In this document: one piece after another, positions 7,582 to 16,209 of the stretch
Layout of the letters: every line of letters begins with the position of its first letter
How positions within the stretch are numbered: position 1 is the first letter of the stretch
DNA from: Flavobacteriales bacterium
Lineage (GTDB): Bacteria; Bacteroidota; Bacteroidia; Flavobacteriales_F; PHOS-HE28
Reading direction: 5' to 3'
NCBI GenBank assembly: GCA_016721825.1
Contig: JADKHI010000006.1
Location: 124,001-188,000 of the forward strand
Length of the DNA: 64,000 bases
Made by a program: the position numbers and the translations under genes
The notes under the pieces: generated by a model
What the model was told of the DNA's origin: nothing
The model's input: the letters and a program-made list of their open reading frames with translations, nothing else
The model's database searches: none

Positions 7582-8364
7582 ATGAGCATCTCCCCTCTCG
7601 CCTTCGTTCATCCCGATGCACGCATCGGCAAGGACGCCATCATCGAACCCTTCGCCTGCGTGTACGGTGATGTGGAGATCGGTGAAGGCTCCTGGATCGG
7701 ACCCAACAGCGTGCTCATGGACGGCGCGCGCATCGGCAAGAACTGCCGCATCTTCCCCGGCGCCGTGATCAGCGCCATTCCGCAGGACCTGAAGTTCGCC
7801 GGCGAGAAGACCACGGCGGAGGTCGGCGATGGCACCACCATCCGCGAGTGCGTCACCATCAACCGCGGCACCGCCGACCGCCTGAAGACCGCCGTGGGCG
7901 CCAACTGCCTGCTGATGGCCTACGTGCACCTCGCACACGATTGCCTCATCGGCAACAACTGCGTGATCGCCAACAGCGTGAACGTCGCCGGCCACGTCAC
8001 CATCGACGACTGGGCGATCCTGGAAGGCAACGTGGCCGTGCAGCAGTTCATCCACATCGGTGCGCACAGCTTCATCGCCGGTGCCAGCCTCGTTCGCAAG
8101 AACGTGCCGCCCTTCGTGAAGGCCGCACGCGAGCCCCTCAGCTACATCGGCGTGAACGTGGTCGGCCTGCGCCGCCGTGGCTACGACGATGCCGCCGTGG
8201 CCCGCATCGAGGACATCTACCGCGAGATCTTCGTGCGCAACACCAACGTGGACCGCGCCGTGCAAAGCGTGGAGCAGCAGCTGCCCCGCAGCCCCGAGCG
8301 TGGCCAGATCCTCGACTTCATCCGCAACAGTCCCAAGGGGATCATGCGGGGGCTGGCGGAATGA
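7582..8364 (+). CDS. lpxA: acyl-ACP--UDP-N-acetylglucosamine O-acyltransferase
   Basis: A 260-residue LpxA, which adds the first 3-hydroxyacyl chain to UDP-GlcNAc. Hexapeptide beta-helix repeats run from about residue 8 to 190. The family segment IPQDLKF is at 66-72, and the catalytic His119 lies in HLAHDC, matching His125 of the E. coli enzyme. The C-terminal helical part (about 200-260) is intact. The start lies 3 bases after the lpxC/fabZ stop, so the genes are almost certainly co-transcribed. Length matches the family. Confidence 0.97.
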   Translation: MSISPLAFVHPDARIGKDAIIEPFACVYGDVEIGEGSWIGPNSVLMDGARIGKNCRIFPGAVISAIPQDLKFAGEKTTAEVGDGTTIRECVTINRGTADRLKTAVGANCLLMAYVHLAHDCLIGNNCVIANSVNVAGHVTIDDWAILEGNVAVQQFIHIGAHSFIAGASLVRKNVPPFVKAAREPLSYIGVNVVGLRRRGYDDAAVARIEDIYREIFVRNTNVDRAVQSVEQQLPRSPERGQILDFIRNSPKGIMRGLAE

Positions 8365-8366
8365 GC

Positions 8367-8427
8367 CATGTGCCCATTGACCGTTCACGCCATGGGCACA
8401 GGGGCACATGACCACATGGGCACATGG
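8367..8427 (+). repeat. short-word array of CACATGGG-like units
   Basis: The 59-base gap after lpxA consists largely of degenerate GGGCACATG words (GGGCACAGGGGCACATGACC, then CACATGGGCACATGG). The last unit contains the start codon of the following ABC ATPase gene. Confidence 0.6.
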
Positions 8428-9044
8428 AAATAGCCCTGCACAACGCCACCAAGTCCTTCGGTCGCGAGGTCGTGTTCCGGAACGTGGAGCATGTGTTCGC
8501 CAGCGGAAGTCGCACAGCCTTGCTCGGTCCGAACGGTAGTGGAAAGAGCACCCTGCTGATGCTCGTGGGCGGAGCGCTGATGCCCAGCAAAGGCACGGTG
8601 GTGCATGCGATCAACGGCGCTGTTGTCGCAGAGGAAGAGGTGTACCGCCACATAGCCATCTCCGCGCCCTACCTAGGCCTGTACGAAGAGCTGAGCCTGG
8701 CCGAGACCGTGGCGAACCACGCGCGCTTCAAGCCCCTGAAGAACGGACTGACCGCCACCGACGTGGCGCGCATCGCCTACCTGGAGAACGCGCTGGAGAA
8801 GCCCGTGCGCAACTTCAGCAGCGGCATGAAACAACGCCTCAAACTCGCCCTCGCCATCCTCAGCGACACGCCCCTGCTGCTGCTCGACGAGCCCACCAGC
8901 AACCTCGACGCCAAGGCGATCAGCTGGTACGGCGACCTGCTCCGCGACCATGTGGACCAACGCACCCTGCTGGTGGCCAGCAACCGCCAGGAAGCGGAGT
9001 TCGCCCTGTGTACGGCGCAGCTGGAGGTGGAGCGGTGGAAGTGA
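8424..9044 (+). CDS. ABC transporter ATP-binding protein
   Basis: A compact 206-residue ABC ATPase. Walker A is GPNGSGKST, the signature is FSSGMKQRLK, and Walker B with the following Glu is LLLLDEPTSNLD. These are the motifs needed for ATP binding and hydrolysis. Length and the short helical region resemble CcmA-like or two-component exporter ATPases, but no membrane partner gene is next to it, so the substrate is unknown. The start codon sits inside a CACATGGG repeat array that fills the gap after lpxA. Position suggests, without proof, an envelope-related role. Confidence 0.9.
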   Translation: MEIALHNATKSFGREVVFRNVEHVFASGSRTALLGPNGSGKSTLLMLVGGALMPSKGTVVHAINGAVVAEEEVYRHIAISAPYLGLYEELSLAETVANHARFKPLKNGLTATDVARIAYLENALEKPVRNFSSGMKQRLKLALAILSDTPLLLLDEPTSNLDAKAISWYGDLLRDHVDQRTLLVASNRQEAEFALCTAQLEVERWK

Positions 9045-9077
9045 GGGAGCGGGCCATCCGACGCAACCGAACTGAGC

Positions 9078-9085
9078 TAGCTTCG
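9078..9085 (+). promoter_or_regulatory. putative -7 box for the gene at 9114
   Basis: TAGCTTCG, ending 28 bases before the ATG at 9114. Confidence 0.4.
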
Positions 9086-9113
9086 TCATAGCGATGCCCA
9101 ACTCCTTCACGCC

Positions 9114-10787
9114 ATGAACTACGCTACGCTACTCACTGTCTCGATCGGTTTGTTCTGGCAGATCGGATCGAAAGCCCAATTCGTGGACCAGCAGATCGCA
9201 CTGGACACAAGCTCGACCACCGGGTCGGTCGTGCTTGACGGCATGGCTTCTCCGGACGGTGGTTCGGTCATGCTCTTGAAGCACCCTTCAGGATACAGCT
9301 TGAGCAAGTCCGACACGAACGGCAACCAGCTCTGGCGCCGTTCGGTTCCGGGTGGAGCATTGGGGCCGCAAGCGCCTTTTGCGATGGACTTTCTAGCCAA
9401 CGGAGATCTGGTCTTTGCGAGGTTCATTGACGAACAAGCACCAGGCACCATGCCTCCTTTCCAGAACAGCATACGTGCGGCAGTTGCCCGGTTCTCGCCA
9501 AGCGGCGCGTTGGTTGGCGAACAGGAAGTCGAACTGGCCACGGAGACAATGGATGGCGTGTACACTAGCATTTGGATGGATGTGGAAGCTGAGCAATCAG
9601 GAGGGTGTTTCCTTTCGCTCTTCCTCGGTGGTTCTCAGAATGGCCGTTTGGCACTGCTCCATTTCGACAGCAACATGACCCTCAATTGGGCAGAGCAAGT
9701 CGATGCGATGGACCTGGAGATCTCGAGTTGGAGCTTCGTCAATCATGCCATCAAGAGTGATGGAGTGGGTGGCTGCTTTGTTGCAATAGAACCATTCAGC
9801 GGTATGAACCAAAGTCTGTTCCGCTTACTTCACTTCAACGCGACCGGAACATTGACCTCGATGAAGATCATTTCCTATGCTACTCCGCCTACGAGCGTCA
9901 ACATGAAGGAACTAGTGGCTAACGGGAATGGTGGAGTGACCGTGATCGGCTCTTTACAGGTAACCCCTGGGTCCTTCATTTACACCATCTCATTCGATCC
10001 GAACGGGCAGATATTGGACGGTCATCTGTACGGCCCGAACATCTTCTTTCCCGGAGCTCTGCATGCCGAACGGCTACCGAACGGGGATCTGGACATCCAC
10101 AGCACCACTGCTGACCCCGGCGAAGCGATCATTCGCCTTGATGCTGCGGGTGACGTGCTGCTAGCAAGAACTATGAAGCATATCCCCGTTGGCAGTGAGG
10201 ACATCTACTTTCACCCAGTGACCATGGATCATCTGGGCAATGAACTCTTGGTGACAGGTGAACTGGTCCGTGTCGACCAGAATTTCGGCACCACTACCCG
10301 GATCCCTGGCACTTGGAGCACAGACCTTTCGGGGAACGAATGTCTGACCGAGGCCCTATTCGTCACCCACGATCCCATTCCCGGTCAGCTGCTTACCGTA
10401 ACTCCTGTGATCACGCTGACCCAGCAGACAGCACAGATATCGGTGACCACACCTTCCTCCTCCATTGCTGCTCTGGGATCACTCGGCTCCACCGACATGT
10501 GCATTGGCCTTGTGGGTATCAGCAACGTAACCCCGAGTGGACCCGCATCAATTCAAATGCTTGCCAACCCGGTCGCACAAGGGGCGCCGATCCGCGTCAC
10601 ATGCGAGACGCAGATCGTGCTTGGATTGCTGGACGCCCAGGGTCGTGCAGTCCGTGCGAACAGGATCGGCGGAGCTGGTGCCATTCAGGAGATCCCCACC
10701 GACAACCTCGCCCCCGGCCTCTACATCCTTACAGCCCGGGACCTGAGCGGCGGCTTCATGGGCAGCGCGAAAGTGGTGGTGGAATAG
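9114..10787 (+). CDS. secreted protein with T9SS C-terminal sorting domain
   Basis: A 557-residue exported protein. The signal peptide is at residues 1-22 (MNYATLLTVSIGLFWQIGSKA, then Q). The middle is beta-rich with short GNGGVTVIGSLQ- and PNGDLDIHS-like segments reminiscent of propeller-type SBBP/delta-60 proteins, but I cannot assign a family. The last ~75 residues look like a type A T9SS sorting domain: IQMLANPV, VLGLLDAQGRAV, LAPGLYILTARD, KVVVE. Codon use is less GC-biased than in flanking lpx and efp genes. It stands alone between the ABC ATPase and efp. Confidence 0.85.
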   Translation: MNYATLLTVSIGLFWQIGSKAQFVDQQIALDTSSTTGSVVLDGMASPDGGSVMLLKHPSGYSLSKSDTNGNQLWRRSVPGGALGPQAPFAMDFLANGDLVFARFIDEQAPGTMPPFQNSIRAAVARFSPSGALVGEQEVELATETMDGVYTSIWMDVEAEQSGGCFLSLFLGGSQNGRLALLHFDSNMTLNWAEQVDAMDLEISSWSFVNHAIKSDGVGGCFVAIEPFSGMNQSLFRLLHFNATGTLTSMKIISYATPPTSVNMKELVANGNGGVTVIGSLQVTPGSFIYTISFDPNGQILDGHLYGPNIFFPGALHAERLPNGDLDIHSTTADPGEAIIRLDAAGDVLLARTMKHIPVGSEDIYFHPVTMDHLGNELLVTGELVRVDQNFGTTTRIPGTWSTDLSGNECLTEALFVTHDPIPGQLLTVTPVITLTQQTAQISVTTPSSSIAALGSLGSTDMCIGLVGISNVTPSGPASIQMLANPVAQGAPIRVTCETQIVLGLLDAQGRAVRANRIGGAGAIQEIPTDNLAPGLYILTARDLSGGFMGSAKVVVE

Positions 10788-10815
10788 CCCCGGATCGAGG
10801 TCAGCGGCCGTTCCC

Positions 10816-10823
10816 TACCTTCG
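10816..10823 (+). promoter_or_regulatory. putative -7 box for efp
   Basis: TACCTTCG, ending 27 bases before the efp start at 10851. Confidence 0.5.
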
Positions 10824-10850
10824 CGCCCGCATTTCAAGACCACCTTCCCC

Positions 10851-11414
10851 ATGGCCACCACCGCCGACATCAACATCGGATCGTACATCCGCTACAACAA
10901 CGACATCTGCCAGATCATGGAATGGCAGCACCGCACGCCGGGCAACCTGCGCGCGTTCTACCAGGGCAAGATGCGCAACCTGCGCAACGGCAAGCTCAAC
11001 GAGCACCGCTGGCGCAGTGGCGAGGTGATCGAAGTGCTCCGCGTGGAAGTGCACGAGCTGCAGTACCTCTACCGCGAGAGCGATAACCTGGTCTGCATGG
11101 ACCAGACGAGCTTCGAGCAGAAGTACATCCCCGTTAGCCTTCTCGGCGACGCCCTGAACTTCATGAAGGAAGAGATGGTGGTGCAGATCGGCTTCGAGAG
11201 CGACACCCCGATCTTCGCCCGCCCCCCGAAAGTGGTGGAGCTGGAGGTGACCTACACCGAGCACGCCGTGAAAGGCGACACCAGCAACAAGGTGATGAAG
11301 TCCGCCAAGCTCGAGACGGGCGCTGAGATCAGCGTGCCCAGCTTCGTCGACATCGGCACCGTGATCCGCATCGACACCGAGACCGGCGAATACCTCGACC
11401 GTGTGAAGAAATAA
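10851..11414 (+). CDS. efp: translation elongation factor P
   Basis: A 187-residue EF-P with the usual three-barrel layout: an N-terminal KOW-like domain (1-~65), an OB domain (~66-128) and a C-terminal OB domain (~130-187, TGAEISVPSFVDIGTVIRID and a final TGEYLDRVKK). EF-P rescues ribosomes stalled at polyproline. In the domain I loop the E. coli sequence PGK, whose Lys34 is modified, is replaced by PGN: Asn32 is at 10944-10946 and is followed by LRAF. The usual modifiable Lys or Arg is therefore absent from the tip. Length and other motifs are normal. A terminator-like hairpin follows. Confidence 0.97.
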   Translation: MATTADINIGSYIRYNNDICQIMEWQHRTPGNLRAFYQGKMRNLRNGKLNEHRWRSGEVIEVLRVEVHELQYLYRESDNLVCMDQTSFEQKYIPVSLLGDALNFMKEEMVVQIGFESDTPIFARPPKVVELEVTYTEHAVKGDTSNKVMKSAKLETGAEISVPSFVDIGTVIRIDTETGEYLDRVKK

Positions 11415-11434
11415 GGGCGCCCGCGCCGCACCGG

Positions 11435-11470
11435 AACCCCGCCTCCTCCCAGGACGGCGGGGTTTCTCTT
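11435..11470 (+). terminator. rho-independent terminator after efp
   Basis: AACCCCGCC and GGCGGGGTT form a perfect 9-bp stem around an 11-base loop, followed by TCTCTT. It starts 20 bases after the efp stop. Confidence 0.75.
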
Positions 11471-11471
11471 G

Positions 11472-11510
11472 TTCAACCACGGATGAACACGGATAGACAC
11501 AGATACTGAT
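11472..11510 (+). repeat. CACGGAT-type array downstream of efp
   Basis: TTCAACCACGGATGAACACG continues as GATAGACACAGATACTGAT, the same array as at 4581 and 4763. It is followed by GCTGCCGCGAACAAG and a GTGGCTCGCGGCTAGTGGCT tract that matches the spacer near 4805-4842. The rest of the 257-base gap to 11672 shows nothing else I can identify. Confidence 0.75.
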
Positions 11511-11656
11511 AAGGGCTGTGCTGCCGCGAACAAGATTGTGGCTCGCGGCTAGTGGCTCGAGGCCCTACGAATGACCCAGGCTTTGCTGCCGAAAAGCAGA
11601 GGCTTCGTCCTTTCTTCCTTCTGCCCTCGCCCATCTGCCTTCTACAGACCCACGGT

Positions 11657-11664
11657 TACCTTTG
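11657..11664 (+). promoter_or_regulatory. putative -7 box for the second lpxD-like gene
   Basis: TACCTTTG, a full match to TAnnTTTG, ending only 7 bases before the ATG at 11672. If used, the transcript would have a very short leader or none. Confidence 0.45.
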
Positions 11665-11671
11665 GCCCACC

Positions 11672-12595
11672 ATGCTCCTACCCCAGCCCATGACCGCCGC
11701 GCAGGTGGCGGCCCTGATCGGCGGCCGCGCCGTCGGTGACGTGGACCGCCTTGTGACCGGCATCAACGAGATCAACCGCGTGGGCGCCGGGGACCTGATG
11801 TTCGTAGACCATCCGAAGTACTACGACAAGGCCCTGAACAGCGCAGCCACCACCATCCTGATCGACAAGGAGGTGCCCGTGCCTAAAGGCAAGGCCATCA
11901 TCATCAGCGACGATCCCTGTCGCGACTACAATGCCCTGGTGCGTCGCGCCATGCCGTTGCAGCCTTGGGGTTCGAAAGCTCCCGTGATCGGCGCGGGATC
12001 GGTGGTGCATCCCAGCGTGGTGCTCGGCGCCGACGTCACCATCGGTAAGGACTGCGTGATCATGCCAGGCGTGGTCATCTACGAGCACACCACCATCGGC
12101 GACCGCGTGATCATCCATGCCAACAGCGTGATCGGCGCTGACAGCTTCTACTACAAGAAGCGCGGTGGCGCCTATGAGAAGATGGCCGTGGGCGGCAGCG
12201 TGGTGATCGAGGACGACGTGGAGATCGGTGCGCTCTGCACCATCGATCGCGGTGTGAGCGCTGACACGCGCATCGGGGCTGGAACGAAGATCGACAACCA
12301 CGTGCAGGTGGGACATGACACACTGGTCGGCAAGAACTGCCTCTTCGCAGCGCAGGTCGGCATTGCGGGTTGCTGTGTGGTGGAGGATGGCGTAACACTG
12401 TGGGGGCAGGTCGGCGTGCCCAGCAAGCTCACCATCGGCAAAGGCGCCACGGTGCTTGGCCAGAGCGGCCTCATCGGCGACGTGGAGGCAGGCAAGACCT
12501 ACTTCGGCTCCCCCGCCGGCGAATGGAAGCAGAAGATGCGCGAAGTGGCACTGGTCGGCCGGTTGCCGGAGATCGTGAAGAAGATCGGCGCCTGA
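11672..12595 (+). CDS. second LpxD-like hexapeptide acyltransferase
   Basis: A 307-residue paralog of LpxD. The N-terminal domain (1-~105) is shorter than in the gene at 4988. The hexapeptide beta-helix follows, with a conserved His215 in VQVGHD at the position of the LpxD catalytic His. The segment normally GADGFGF is GADSFYY here (155-161), which argues for a different acyl or sugar substrate. I chose ATG 11672 because upstream codons read intergenic repeat. A second LpxD-like gene next to efp is, to my knowledge, common in Flavobacteriales. Its exact step in lipid A or another acylated sugar is not settled by the sequence. Confidence 0.88.
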   Translation: MLLPQPMTAAQVAALIGGRAVGDVDRLVTGINEINRVGAGDLMFVDHPKYYDKALNSAATTILIDKEVPVPKGKAIIISDDPCRDYNALVRRAMPLQPWGSKAPVIGAGSVVHPSVVLGADVTIGKDCVIMPGVVIYEHTTIGDRVIIHANSVIGADSFYYKKRGGAYEKMAVGGSVVIEDDVEIGALCTIDRGVSADTRIGAGTKIDNHVQVGHDTLVGKNCLFAAQVGIAGCCVVEDGVTLWGQVGVPSKLTIGKGATVLGQSGLIGDVEAGKTYFGSPAGEWKQKMREVALVGRLPEIVKKIGA

Positions 12596-12597
12596 CC

Positions 12598-13824
12598 ATG
12601 ACCCGATTGGACCGCCTGACCGAGCGGCTTGACCTGAAGGAGTTCCAGCTGCGTGCGCTGTTGGAGATCACCAAGGCCATCAACAACAACGTGGGCCGCA
12701 ACGACCTGTTGCAGCTGTACACGGACATCATGAGCAACGAGCTCGGCATCACCCAGCTCGCGCTCTTCGAACATGGCGAACAGTGGAAGTGTGTGCGCTC
12801 GGTCGGTGCAAGCCCAGCCGCGCAGACCGTTGATGCCGGGTCGCTTATTGACCGCTTCCGCGACATCCAGTTCATCGGCGCAGAGCTGGAAGGCCAGTTG
12901 CACGGCTTCGATATCGCCATACCCGTGCATCACCTGGAGCAGCCCCTGGCCCTGCTGCTGATCGGCGACATCGACGACGGCGAACAGCGCATGAGCCCTT
13001 CGGTGAAGCACCTCAACTTCATCCAAACGCTCACCAACCTGATCGTGGTGGCGCTGGAGAACAAGCGGCTCGCGAAGCAGGCCCTTCAGCAGGAACGTGA
13101 CCGGCGTGAACTGGAGCTCGCTGCGGAAATGCAAAGCATGCTGGTGCCCAGCACCCTGCCCAACGACGCCCGCTTGAAGGCCGCTGCCTGGTACCTGCCG
13201 CACCGGCAAGTGGGCGGCGACTATTACGACCTCATCCGCATCGGCGAGCACGAAGTGGTGGTCTGCGTGGCCGACGTCAGTGGCAAAGGCATGGCGGCCG
13301 CCCTGCTGATGTCGAACTTCCAGGCCACGCTGCGCGCACTGCTCCAGTACACCGAGGAGCCGCTCGACGCCCTGATGCACGACCTCAACGACAAGGTGGT
13401 GACAGCAGCGCGCAACGAACGCTTCGTGACCTGCTTCCTTGGTCGCATGGACCTGCGCACCGGACTGATGCGCTACGTGAACGCCGGGCACAACGGCCCT
13501 CTGTTGCTTAGCGATGGGACCATCAGCGAGCTCACCAGCGGAAGCATCGCGCTGGGCATGTTGCCGAAGTTGCCCTTCCTCCGATTGGGCGAAGTGACGA
13601 TCAAGCCCGGCTCCACCTTGCTCTGCTACACCGATGGCCTTGTTGAGCAGGAGGATGCCCAGGGCACTTCCTTCGATACGGCACCGATCCACAAGGTGTT
13701 GAAGCAGTTCCACGCCGCTGGTCCACAGGCCATCAACGACACGCTCATCGCCACCTTCGAGGCGCACCGCGCGGGACTTCCCTACCTGGACGACATTGCG
13801 CTGTTGACCTGCTGCTTCAGCTGA
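12598..13824 (+). CDS. GAF domain / SpoIIE-type PP2C protein serine phosphatase
   Basis: A 408-residue regulator. Residues ~15-175 form a GAF-like sensory domain, a short helix (~155-185, many Glu/Arg/Lys) follows, and residues ~190-408 form a SpoIIE/RsbU phosphatase domain with VGGDYYD, VADVSGKGMAAALLMS, YVNAGHNGP and LLCYTDGLVE, which carry the metal-binding aspartates. Such proteins dephosphorylate anti-sigma antagonists or similar partners, but none is encoded nearby. The start overlaps nothing and follows the LpxD-like gene by 2 bases, suggesting co-transcription. Its 3' end overlaps the convergent O-antigen ligase gene by 8 bases. Confidence 0.93.
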   Translation: MTRLDRLTERLDLKEFQLRALLEITKAINNNVGRNDLLQLYTDIMSNELGITQLALFEHGEQWKCVRSVGASPAAQTVDAGSLIDRFRDIQFIGAELEGQLHGFDIAIPVHHLEQPLALLLIGDIDDGEQRMSPSVKHLNFIQTLTNLIVVALENKRLAKQALQQERDRRELELAAEMQSMLVPSTLPNDARLKAAAWYLPHRQVGGDYYDLIRIGEHEVVVCVADVSGKGMAAALLMSNFQATLRALLQYTEEPLDALMHDLNDKVVTAARNERFVTCFLGRMDLRTGLMRYVNAGHNGPLLLSDGTISELTSGSIALGMLPKLPFLRLGEVTIKPGSTLLCYTDGLVEQEDAQGTSFDTAPIHKVLKQFHAAGPQAINDTLIATFEAHRAGLPYLDDIALLTCCFS

Positions 13825-15262
13825 GCGCAGGCACTTCGGCCTTCTTCGTAGCGTACTTGATATCGAACAGCACCACCATGATGGTGAAGCCCCAGAAGGG
13901 TACGCTCGCCTTGTCCAGGTCGAGGTAGTTGTTCAGCACACCGTGCATGTAGTAGGTCGCCAGACCGAGGAACGCCCCGACGAACAAGTGCCGGTCCTCA
14001 CCCGCTGGCATACGCGGGTACAGCAGCAAAGCCCGATAACACGTCACCACCACCAGCAGGATCATGAGGACCATGCCCAGCACACCTTGTTCCGCCAAGG
14101 GGCCGAGGTATTCGCTATGCGCGTTGCCGTTGAGGCCGAAGTTCGTACTGATGATGGTGCGGTCCTCGGCGGCCTGGAAGGGCGCGTACTGGAACATGTA
14201 GGTGCCGGGTCCCCAGCCGAACACCGGCCGCTCCTCGAACATGCGCAAGGCCGAGTTCCAGCGGTTGATGCGCTCCAGGTTGGAAGCGTCGCTGCTGATG
14301 TTGCCCATCGAGCTCACGTGCTTCGCAAGGTCATCGCTGCTCTCGTCGCGGTTGCGCTCCAGCGCGATGGTGATCTGGTCCTTGTTCACCAGATACACGC
14401 CCCCCCCGGCCACCAGCACCACAGCCAGCGCCCACACCGGCACGCGCAGCTTCATCACCAGGTAGACGCCGATGGCACCGATGAGGCTGAGCCATGCGGC
14501 ACGGGTGTAACTGAAGATGAGGCCGACGGAGATCACGAAGAGCAGCACACCGGCCATGGCCTTCCGCGTGCGCGAGTAGCCGGGCATGCCCACCGCCAGC
14601 ACCAGCATGGGGATGAAGAAAGCCAGCACCGCACCGTAGCTCGTGTGGTCCTTGAAGAAGGGTTCCATGACCCAGTGCGCGGGGTCCTGTTCGAAATGGA
14701 AACCGGCGTGGCGTATCACGGTGTACACCACCACCAAGCTGAGCGAGATGCAGAAGAGCCAGAAGAAACGGTGCATGTTCCGCTTGTCCTCGAACAGGCG
14801 CGAGGCCACGAAATACATGGAGCAGATGAACCACAGGCGCGCCACGAGGAACTTGAAGCTGACCATCGGCATGCTACTGGGCACGATGCACACCGCCATC
14901 CAGATCAGCTGCGCCGCCATCACCGCCGTAACAGGATGGGTGAGCACCTCGCGTGACACCACGTTGCGCTCCAGCGCCAGCTTCAATAGGAACAGCAGCA
15001 TGATGCCCACCATAAGCGGCTCCGTGGGCAGCGCGATGCCGATGCCCCCGAGGTCCAACTGCTCCAGGTTGATGGAGAGCGGTGTGGCGAAGACGATGAA
15101 TAGCAGCAGCCGTTCCACCGAGGCCACCATGGCCCACACCACCACGAGCGCCACGGGCACCAGGTTCAGCCAATAGAACTCCTGGGCGATGGCCACCGTG
15201 TTGATCACGATGAACAGCAGGCAGACCGCTGCGATCCAGTTGTTCTTCAAGGCCTGCACCAT
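13817..15262 (-). CDS. O-antigen ligase/polymerase family membrane protein
   Basis: A 481-residue polytopic protein with about ten or more hydrophobic segments. The Wzy_C/WaaL-type signatures are present: FSYTRAAWLSLIGAIGVYL in a central helix, then a large periplasmic loop with FGWGPGTY and GNAHSEYLGPLAEQGVLGM before the last helices. Members either polymerise surface glycan repeat units or ligate them to lipid A-core. The sequence does not decide which. It is last in a minus-strand run behind two Wzz-like genes, which favours a role in making the same polysaccharide. Confidence 0.9.
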   Translation of the reverse strand: MVQALKNNWIAAVCLLFIVINTVAIAQEFYWLNLVPVALVVVWAMVASVERLLLFIVFATPLSINLEQLDLGGIGIALPTEPLMVGIMLLFLLKLALERNVVSREVLTHPVTAVMAAQLIWMAVCIVPSSMPMVSFKFLVARLWFICSMYFVASRLFEDKRNMHRFFWLFCISLSLVVVYTVIRHAGFHFEQDPAHWVMEPFFKDHTSYGAVLAFFIPMLVLAVGMPGYSRTRKAMAGVLLFVISVGLIFSYTRAAWLSLIGAIGVYLVMKLRVPVWALAVVLVAGGGVYLVNKDQITIALERNRDESSDDLAKHVSSMGNISSDASNLERINRWNSALRMFEERPVFGWGPGTYMFQYAPFQAAEDRTIISTNFGLNGNAHSEYLGPLAEQGVLGMVLMILLVVVTCYRALLLYPRMPAGEDRHLFVGAFLGLATYYMHGVLNNYLDLDKASVPFWGFTIMVVLFDIKYATKKAEVPALS

Positions 15263-15267
15263 CGGAC

Positions 15268-16209
15268 CTAGCGACGTTGTTCGCGGATCACCAGCAGCAC
15301 GAAGGCCAGGAACACCGCTGCGGCCGTGGCGATCACCACGATGAGCCAGCGGATGGGGTACACCTTCTTGTCCGGCATCTCCGGATACACCACCACGTTG
15401 GTGTAGGTGAGGTCCTTGCGCACATCGGTCAGGGCCTTCTCATAAGCGTTCTGGCGATCGATGAAGATCCCGCGATAGGCGTTGGCGAGATCCGATAGGG
15501 CGCGGAACTCACCACCGCGGTCACCGAGCGCCTTCAGCAAAGCCTTGGCCTCATCGCGACCGGCAGCACCGGAGCCACTGGCGAGCATGCGCATGTAACC
15601 ACGCGTCACCTCTCCGGTCTGCGCGTCGTAGTTCAACAGGCCGGTCTGATGGCGGAGCGTATCGAGACGCACTTCCACGCTGTCGAGCTTCCGTTTGCTC
15701 AGGCGCATCTCCTGGTCGGCGATGTTCAGCACCTCCTCGCTCTTCTCGCGTTGCAGACGACGGGCCAGCTTGTCACCTTGATCCAGCAGGTCCAACACCA
15801 TGCGTTGTGCGGTGCGGGGGTCCTCGTCCTCGATCTCGATCTGCACGCTCTCATAGCGTGTCTTGCTGATGGTGACGTGGTCGGTGAACTCGTTGTACAG
15901 GTAGAAGAGCCCCGGTGCCTGCGTGGTGTCGATCTCGTAATGTTCAGGCAGGTGGTGCAACTTGATCAGGCTGTCGCGGATGCTGTTGCTTTCCAGCAGT
16001 TGCAGCAGCTGATCGCTGCGGGTCTCCTGGGAGTAGCTCGTGAGGTTCACGGGGTACACGATGGCGCTGGAGCGGAAGCGCGGCTTCACGAACGTGGGCC
16101 CACTGAAAACAGCGGCCAGTAGGGCCGCTACACCACCAACGAGGACGAAGGTCTTCCACCGATCGCGCAGCAACAGGAAGAAGGACTGGAAGCTGAGGGG
16201 CTCAGGCAT
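15268..16209 (-). CDS. Wzz-like chain length determinant protein (second copy)
   Basis: A 313-residue protein with an N-terminal membrane helix (~residues 20-38), a long periplasmic region rich in charged helices (residues ~60-280), and a C-terminal helix preceded by KVYPIRWLIVVI, as in polysaccharide co-polymerases. Such proteins set the length of O-antigen or capsule chains, usually as oligomers. Its start overlaps the end of the upstream paralog by 8 bases (16202-16209). No tyrosine kinase domain is present. The two paralogs are divergent in sequence but share the terminal motif. Confidence 0.85.
   Translation of the reverse strand: MPEPLSFQSFFLLLRDRWKTFVLVGGVAALLAAVFSGPTFVKPRFRSSAIVYPVNLTSYSQETRSDQLLQLLESNSIRDSLIKLHHLPEHYEIDTTQAPGLFYLYNEFTDHVTISKTRYESVQIEIEDEDPRTAQRMVLDLLDQGDKLARRLQREKSEEVLNIADQEMRLSKRKLDSVEVRLDTLRHQTGLLNYDAQTGEVTRGYMRMLASGSGAAGRDEAKALLKALGDRGGEFRALSDLANAYRGIFIDRQNAYEKALTDVRKDLTYTNVVVYPEMPDKKVYPIRWLIVVIATAAAVFLAFVLLVIREQRR

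Noticed and set aside
6082..8415. 777-codon open frame on the minus strand opposite lpxC/fabZ and lpxA
   Set aside because: Antisense shadow of two conserved enzymes; no signal, domain or promoter support.
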